NCBI RefSeq assembly: GCF_000943545.1
Contig: NZ_JTHP01000002.1
Location: forward strand, 154,208 to 218,207
Length of the DNA stretch: 64,000 nt
Source: Paenibacillus terrae
GTDB taxonomy: Bacteria > Bacillota > Bacilli > Paenibacillales > Paenibacillaceae
Reading direction: 5' to 3'
Positions 59,493 to 64,000 of this stretch are shown one piece after another. Positions within the stretch are counted from its first letter, which is position 1, and the number at the start of each line of letters is the position of its first letter. The translations under genes were made by a program, and so were the position numbers. The notes beneath the pieces are model-generated. The model saw only the letters and a list, made by a program, of their open reading frames with translations, was not told where the DNA came from and made no database searches.

Positions 59493-62285
59493 TCAGCCCG
59501 TGTTTCTCAGTCCTGCGGCAATTCCGTTAATGGTTAACAGCACCTCACGTAGCAGCTCCGCATCGTCCCCGTTCTGGTCACGTAGTTCGCGTAGCTCACT
59601 AAGCAACTGAACCTGCAAGTAGCTTAACGGATCGACATAAGGATTACGCAATCGGATGGACTCTTGAATTACCGGCACATCGTCCAGAATTTCCGATTGT
59701 CCTGTTATTTTCAAAATCAGATCGGATGTCAGCTTGAATTCCGCTGAAATTTGTCCGAAAATGCGCTGGCGAGCCTCTTCATTATCGGACATCCCTGCAT
59801 ATTCCTCTGCAATCAGCAAATCCGCCTTCGCAATCGCCATTTGCAGTGTATCAATAAGGGAGCGGAAGAAAGCTGATTCCTTGAACATCGTTTGCAGCAC
59901 CTTGAGGTTATCCTCATTGTTCTGATAGAAGCTTTGCAGCCCTGTTCCAGCCGCGTACCAAGCAGGCAGCAAGTAACGACTTTGCGTCCATGCAAAAACC
60001 CATGGAATAGCGCGCAAGTCCTCAAAACGTTCACTATTCTTACGTTTGGATGGACGAGAGCCGATATTCAGTTCGCCCACCTCAGGCAATGGCGTTGATT
60101 CCTTGAAGAAAGCGAAGAAATCCGGGTCGCGGAAAATCAAATCCTGATACTTCTCCAGCGATACCTCGGAAATACGGGCAATGATCTCCTCCCAGTTCTC
60201 CTCGAACACTTCCTTCTTACCGGAACGGTTAAACGCAACCGCGGTAATCAGAGCTGACGTTGCCTGCTCCAAGCTTCGATAAGCGATGCCCTTGAGCGAG
60301 TATCTGGATGAGAGTACCTCACCCTGCTCCGTAATCTTGATTCCGCCTCCGATCGTATGAGGAGGTTGGGCCAAAATGCTACGGTTAAGCGGCATTCCTC
60401 CGCGTCCCAGTGCTCCTCCGCGTCCATGGAAGAACTTCACTTTTACTCCGAACTCATTAACCACTTCCGTAATGCTGTTCATCGCAACCCGAAGCTCCCA
60501 GTTCGCAGTAACCACACCACCGTCCTTGTTACTATCTGAATATCCCAGCATGATCTCTTGGAGCTGATCCATTGCTGCCACGGATTGGCGATATACAGGC
60601 AAGTTCAGCAGCCTTTTCATAATACTAGGGGCAGCATGCAGATCGTCTATCGTTTCAAACAGAGGAACGGATTGTAATGTACATACGACTGTGCCATCTT
60701 TCTCGATACGGAACAGACCCACTTCTTTAGACAGCACCATAACTTCCAGTAAGTCGCTTGCTCCCTGAGTCATACTGATCAAGTAGCTTGTAATGGATTG
60801 CTTTCCAAATTCCTCCTGAGCCAGATAAATCGTACGATATACATCAAGACATTCCTGAGTGCTGTCACTATATTTCAAATACGGCGACGTAATCGGACGA
60901 GGCTCGTTCAGCAGCTTTTCCAGCAGGTCTATTTTCTCTTCCTCAGGCAGCTTGCCATAATCCGCAACAATATTCATTTTAGAGAGGATTTCAGTCATTG
61001 CATTTTCATGCTCCTGACTATGCTGACGTACATCCAGCGTAGCCGTATGGAAGCCGAACAGTTCTACCTGACGAATCATCTTCTGAATATAAGTATCTGC
61101 CACATAATCCGCAAAATGATGACGCAAGCTGTCATCAATAACGTTCAGATCCGCAATAAGCTCTTCAGCAGAACTATAACGTTCCTTCGTGCCCTGCTTG
61201 CTTTCATCCAGGATATTATTCACCTTGGCTATCATATAGGCCAGCTTGATGCGGTAAGGCTCTTTCTCGTTATGCCACACTTCCATCTTTTTAAGCGTAA
61301 TATGGGTCCGGTCTTCCTCAATAGAAGCCAGCAAATCATCAGAGACACGTATAATGCTAGTGCTAAAGCTCAGATAACCCATAAATTCCTTCAGCGTGTG
61401 CTGATATTCTCTCAAAGCCAGCTTACGCTGCATACGTAACGTTTCCCAAGTAACATGAGCCGTAACAGACGGGTTGCCGTCCCGGTCTCCACCGATCCAG
61501 GAGCCAAATCTCAAATAGGTCGGAATATGCCATCTCTGCTCAGGATAATATTTACCTAAACATCGTTCCAATTCTTGGTATACGTCCGGCAGCACATGAA
61601 ACAAAGTCTCATGAAAATAATACATCCCGTTTCTAACTTCATCTAACACAGTTGGTTTGCGATCACGCAGTTCGTCTGTCTGCCATAGCGTAATCACTTC
61701 ATTCAGCAGATTTTCCCGCACCTGTTCCCGCTCCCTCAAGGTAAGCATAGGATTATCCAACAGCATGACGTCCTCGGAAATGCGCTTGTGAATGTCCAAA
61801 ATCACCCGTCTCGTGGCTTCTGTAGGATGTGCAGTCATAACCAGCTCCAGAGAAAGCTCTTCTAGCAGATTGCTAACGTCCTCAGCAGAAAATCCACCCT
61901 GCTTAAGCTCCTGAACAGAACTTTCAATTGAACCACGTTGAACATCTTCACCAGCAGAATGCTCATAGTCCCGTTTGCGGCGGATACGATGATTTTGCTC
62001 GGCAATGTTCACTAACTGAAAATAAATCGCAAACGCGCGAATAACCTGGTGACGAATATCCGTATCCAGTCCGCTAACTATTTGTTTGAAATTCTCATAC
62101 AACTCCGGCTGATACCCGGCACGTAACGATTTACTTGTCTCACGTATCTTTTCCACGATATCCAAAAGTTCGTTGCCACCCTGATGAACCAAAACCTCAC
62201 CAAGAATATTCCCTAGAAAACGAACGTCCCGCCGTAGCAGATTGTTGGATTGGTTTTTGTTAGCGGTTAACGTAAGCTCAGTCAT
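59493..62285 (-). CDS. ppc: Phosphoenolpyruvate carboxylase
   Basis: 930 residues, normal for bacterial PEPC. Key motifs: VMTAHPTEATRR (catalytic His), GSWIGGDRDGNPSV, GYSDSNKDGGVVTANWELRV and FHGRGGALGRGG (catalytic loop), RAIPWVFAWTQSRYLLPAWY, and C-terminal LTINGIAAGLRNTG. It makes oxaloacetate from PEP and bicarbonate to refill the TCA cycle. ATG 62285 with GGGGGG six bases before it is preferred over the longer frame to 62348. Own promoter region and terminator; same direction as sigW but not in its operon. Confidence 0.97.
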   Translation of the reverse strand: MTELTLTANKNQSNNLLRRDVRFLGNILGEVLVHQGGNELLDIVEKIRETSKSLRAGYQPELYENFKQIVSGLDTDIRHQVIRAFAIYFQLVNIAEQNHRIRRKRDYEHSAGEDVQRGSIESSVQELKQGGFSAEDVSNLLEELSLELVMTAHPTEATRRVILDIHKRISEDVMLLDNPMLTLREREQVRENLLNEVITLWQTDELRDRKPTVLDEVRNGMYYFHETLFHVLPDVYQELERCLGKYYPEQRWHIPTYLRFGSWIGGDRDGNPSVTAHVTWETLRMQRKLALREYQHTLKEFMGYLSFSTSIIRVSDDLLASIEEDRTHITLKKMEVWHNEKEPYRIKLAYMIAKVNNILDESKQGTKERYSSAEELIADLNVIDDSLRHHFADYVADTYIQKMIRQVELFGFHTATLDVRQHSQEHENAMTEILSKMNIVADYGKLPEEEKIDLLEKLLNEPRPITSPYLKYSDSTQECLDVYRTIYLAQEEFGKQSITSYLISMTQGASDLLEVMVLSKEVGLFRIEKDGTVVCTLQSVPLFETIDDLHAAPSIMKRLLNLPVYRQSVAAMDQLQEIMLGYSDSNKDGGVVTANWELRVAMNSITEVVNEFGVKVKFFHGRGGALGRGGMPLNRSILAQPPHTIGGGIKITEQGEVLSSRYSLKGIAYRSLEQATSALITAVAFNRSGKKEVFEENWEEIIARISEVSLEKYQDLIFRDPDFFAFFKESTPLPEVGELNIGSRPSKRKNSERFEDLRAIPWVFAWTQSRYLLPAWYAAGTGLQSFYQNNEDNLKVLQTMFKESAFFRSLIDTLQMAIAKADLLIAEEYAGMSDNEEARQRIFGQISAEFKLTSDLILKITGQSEILDDVPVIQESIRLRNPYVDPLSYLQVQLLSELRELRDQNGDDAELLREVLLTINGIAAGLRNTG

Positions 62286-62460
62286 GCTTTTCCCCCCATC
62301 TAATCTGTTCACACCAAATACAGCTTTGTTGCAAAGGTACGTATACACACGAAATTTGACACTTTCTTAACATCATACAATAAAAACGAGTGAAAAGCTG
62401 CAAAATTTACAGTAAAAAGTCACGCTTTTAAAATACTTTTTTTGAGAATATATTGTTTTT

Positions 62461-62986
62461 TTATGCACAAAAATGAAATTTAATAAAAGAAATTTCTTTA
62501 TGGCCTAGAGAATCATCGAAACTTTATGCACAGGTGTTATAAACAGCATGATTTCCTAAACAAAAAAACATGCATCATTATGTGCATATGTTTATTATTT
62601 GTTGACAAAGTGAAACGCATTAAGCTTCTATCCACAAAGATATACACAAATCAGCCATAATTTCAATGTTTCCGAGCTGTTTTTCCTTCCAGACTCAGAT
62701 ATACCCACATAAAAGGAAGCCATTGTGTACAACTAAATACAGCAGCCTTGGAGTTATCACCATGAATCCGGATCGTTAATGGTCATAGGATTCCTATATT
62801 GAAGGAATTTGATCACAAAATTAGCCTTACTACAGGAGAAAGGGATACGTAAAAGGGGGAATACGGGATCTGGGTGTTAAAGTAACGAGCGCCTATGTAC
62901 AATATGCACAAGTCATCCCCAACTGTGCATGACAGGAGATTTTCGCAATAACCTATACACAGAGAAAGTTCATGTAATGTGGACAA
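62461..62986. other. Cluster of DnaA-box-like 9-mers
   Basis: Between ppc and the tRNA operon lie two exact TTATGCACA boxes (62461, 62524) and eight near-matches on both strands (62581, 62628, 62640, 62724, 62902, 62924, 62953, 62978; one or two mismatches to TTATNCACA). The surrounding DNA is AT-rich and non-coding. No dnaA, dnaN or partition gene is near, so it is not an obvious oriC; a DnaA-box cluster like those of B. subtilis is a possible reading. The AT-rich left part should include the ppc promoter. Confidence 0.5.
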
Positions 62987-62987
62987 A

Positions 62988-63011
62988 ATAAAAAGAAGCC
63001 TCTCGGCTTCT
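62988..63011 (-). terminator. Terminator of the tRNA operon
   Basis: On the minus strand AGAAGCC-GAGA-GGCTTCT followed by TTTTTAT, 13 bp past tRNA-Gly(TCC). Confidence 0.85.
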
Positions 63012-63023
63012 AGGTAATCAGTA

Positions 63024-63094
63024 AGCGGGTGATGGGAATCGAACCCACGCTATCAGCTTGGAAGGCTGAAGTTCTACCATTGAACTACACCCGC
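63024..63094 (-). tRNA. tRNA-Gly (TCC)
   Basis: Cloverleaf with acceptor GCGGGTG/CACCCGC, anticodon loop CTTCCAA inside CAGC/GCTG, and T-loop GGTTCGATTCC. Last gene of the operon; CCA not encoded. Confidence 0.95.
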
Positions 63095-63103
63095 AAATTA
63101 GTA

Positions 63104-63177
63104 TCGGGATGACACGATTTGAACATGCGACCCCCTGGTCCCAAACCAGGTGCTCTACCAAGCTGAGCTACATCCCG
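63104..63177 (-). tRNA. tRNA-Pro (TGG)
   Basis: Acceptor CGGGATG/CATCCCG, anticodon loop TTTGGGA, discriminator A, T-arm with TTCAAAT. CCA not encoded. Confidence 0.95.
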
Positions 63178-63194
63178 ACATATAATTTCAAAAA

Positions 63195-63271
63195 TGGCGC
63201 GCCCTGAGAGATTCGAACTCCCGGCCTTTTGATTCGTAGTCAAACGCTCTATCCAGCTGAGCTAAGGGCGC
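63195..63271 (-). tRNA. tRNA-Arg (ACG)
   Basis: Acceptor GCGCCCT/AGGGCGC, anticodon loop CTACGAA, discriminator G and encoded CCA. The A34 would be edited to inosine by TadA. Confidence 0.95.
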
Positions 63272-63276
63272 AAATA

Positions 63277-63351
63277 TGGAGCGGACGACGGGAATCGAAC
63301 CCGCGACCCTCGCCTTGGCAAGGCGATGCTCTACCGCTGAGCCACGTCCGC
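63277..63351 (-). tRNA. tRNA-Gly (GCC)
   Basis: Acceptor GCGGACG/CGTCCGC, anticodon loop TTGCCAA, discriminator T, encoded CCA. Confidence 0.95.
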
Positions 63352-63361
63352 AAAAACAAGA

Positions 63362-63442
63362 TGCGCGTGGAGGGACTTGAACCCCCACGTCAAAGACGCT
63401 AGATCCTAAGTCTAGTGCGTCTGCCAATTCCGCCACACGCGC
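63362..63442 (-). tRNA. tRNA-Leu (TAG)
   Basis: Acceptor GCGCGTG/CACGCGC, anticodon loop CTTAGGA within CTAGA/TCTAG, long variable arm typical of tRNA-Leu (GCGTCTTTGACGT), discriminator A. CCA not encoded. Confidence 0.95.
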
Positions 63443-63453
63443 ATGTAATAAAA

Positions 63454-63529
63454 TGGTGAGCCATGAAGGATTCGAACCTTCGACACCCTGATTAAAAGTC
63501 AGGTGCTCTACCAGCTGAGCTAATGGCTC
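63454..63529 (-). tRNA. tRNA-Lys (TTT)
   Basis: Acceptor GAGCCAT/ATGGCTC, anticodon loop CTTTTAA, encoded CCA. Confidence 0.95.
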
Positions 63530-63533
63530 TTAA

Positions 63534-63608
63534 TGGCTGGGGATATAGGATTTGAACCTATGCATGACGGAGTCAAAGTCCGTTGCCTTACCGCTTGGCT
63601 AATCCCCA
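63534..63608 (-). tRNA. tRNA-Gln (TTG)
   Basis: Acceptor TGGGGAT/ATCCCCA, anticodon loop CTTTGAC, discriminator G, encoded CCA. Confidence 0.95.
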
Positions 63609-63663
63609 ATATGCATATGATTCACAATTCCCCAACATTTCAACCAGGTAAGAGGATGAAATA

Positions 63664-63739
63664 TGGTGGAGGCTGAGGGGCTCGAACCCCCGACCCTCTG
63701 CTTGTAAGGCAGATGCTCTCCCAGCTGAGCTAAGCCTCC
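63664..63739 (-). tRNA. tRNA-Val (TAC)
   Basis: Acceptor GGAGGCT/AGCCTCC, anticodon loop CTTACAA, encoded CCA. Confidence 0.95.
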
Positions 63740-63750
63740 ATACTATCCTA

Positions 63751-63822
63751 TGACCCGTAGGGGAATCGAACCCCTGTTACCTCCGTGAAAGGGAGGTGTC
63801 TTAACCGCTTGACCAACGGGCC
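63751..63822 (-). tRNA. tRNA-Glu (TTC)
   Basis: Acceptor GGCCCGT/ACGGGTC, anticodon loop CTTTCAC, discriminator A. CCA not encoded. Confidence 0.95.
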
Positions 63823-63830
63823 CTAACACA

Positions 63831-63903
63831 AGCTCTCAACCGGGTTCGAACCGGTGACCTCATCCTTACCATGGATGCACTCTACCTGCTGAGCTATGAG
63901 AGC
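63831..63903 (-). tRNA. tRNA-Thr (GGT)
   Basis: Acceptor GCTCTCA/TGAGAGC, anticodon loop ATGGTAA within CATCC/GGATG, discriminator T. CCA not encoded. Confidence 0.95.
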
Positions 63904-63908
63904 AAAGG

Positions 63909-63981
63909 CTCCCCGAACAGGACTCGAACCTGTGACAACTCGATTAACAGTCGAGTGCTCTACCAACTGAGCTATCAGGGA
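63909..63981 (-). tRNA. tRNA-Asn (GTT)
   Basis: Acceptor TCCCTGA/TCGGGGA (one G-T pair), anticodon loop CTGTTAA, discriminator G. First tRNA visible in transcription order; the operon may start beyond the window. CCA not encoded. Confidence 0.95.
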
Positions 63982-64000
63982 ATAGTAATCATAAGGATTC

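Noticed and set aside
62461..62986. Chromosomal replication origin
   Set aside because: DnaA-box-like words cluster here, but there is no dnaA, dnaN, rpmH or other origin-linked gene nearby.
63188..63436. 82-codon open frame across several tRNA genes (begins MAELADALDLGS)
   Set aside because: It is the well-known spurious translation through antisense or sense tRNA sequence; the DNA is fully accounted for by tRNA-Arg, tRNA-Gly and tRNA-Leu.

Overview
The window reads as chromosomal DNA of a low-to-mid GC, spore-former-type Firmicute, most likely a Paenibacillus of the polymyxa group. This is an inference from sequence and gene content, not from a database search. Supporting points are a B. 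subtilis-like sigW-rsiW-cdaA-cdaR-glmM-[glmS ribozyme]-glmS block, a secreted lichenase and a large secreted pectinase, strong GGAGG-type ribosome binding sites throughout, a Bacillus-style tRNA operon, and an arbitrium-like receptor/peptide pair of the kind known from P. polymyxa.

Layout. 1-5.6 kb: deoxynucleoside salvage on the minus strand (deoR; then deoC-cdd-nupC-deoB-deoD-pdp, the last cut by the window edge). 5.8-7.5 kb: a free-standing CheW and a slipin. 7.5-11.6 kb: an accessory stretch holding two copies of an unnamed ~145-nt covarying hairpin element, an unassigned structured region, a peptide-sensing receptor with its overlapping pre-pro-peptide gene, IS3 relics and a DUF3139 protein. 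11.6-25.0 kb: a three-gene FAD monooxygenase-GTP cyclohydrolase II-RibD operon, an HxlR regulator, an HxlR/DJ-1 scar, several single genes, and a MarR-HlyD-ABC-2 permease efflux group. The monooxygenase operon and the efflux operon carry the same ~114-bp upstream module in the same orientation relative to their genes. 25-30.3 kb: regulator/transporter pairs, a quinone-reductase-like protein and a glycosyltransferase.

30.5-35 kb: a secreted fused pectate lyase/pectin methylesterase with a divergent AraC regulator. 35.2-36.7 kb: MarR-threonine aldolase. 36.9-46.9 kb: a peptide scavenging operon (GntR, M20 hydrolase, complete Opp-type importer, S9 peptidase, unknown end gene). 47-51.5 kb: an orphan CarD-like regulator, alkaline phosphatase behind a Pho box, and a lichenase island bounded by a perfect 20-bp inverted repeat and holding an integrase relic. 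51.6-59.3 kb: the cell-envelope block (amino-sugar synthesis, c-di-AMP synthesis, SigW stress response). 59.5-62.3 kb: ppc. 62.4-63.0 kb: an intergenic cluster of DnaA-box-like 9-mers. 63.0-64 kb: eleven tRNA genes, all on the minus strand.

Most promising for new biology: the receptor/peptide pair at 8.35-9.86 kb, whose precursor ends in GGA; the covarying hairpin family at 7.51-7.66 and 11.45-11.59 kb; and the shared promoter module that may tie a flavin-precursor-type biosynthetic operon to an efflux operon.
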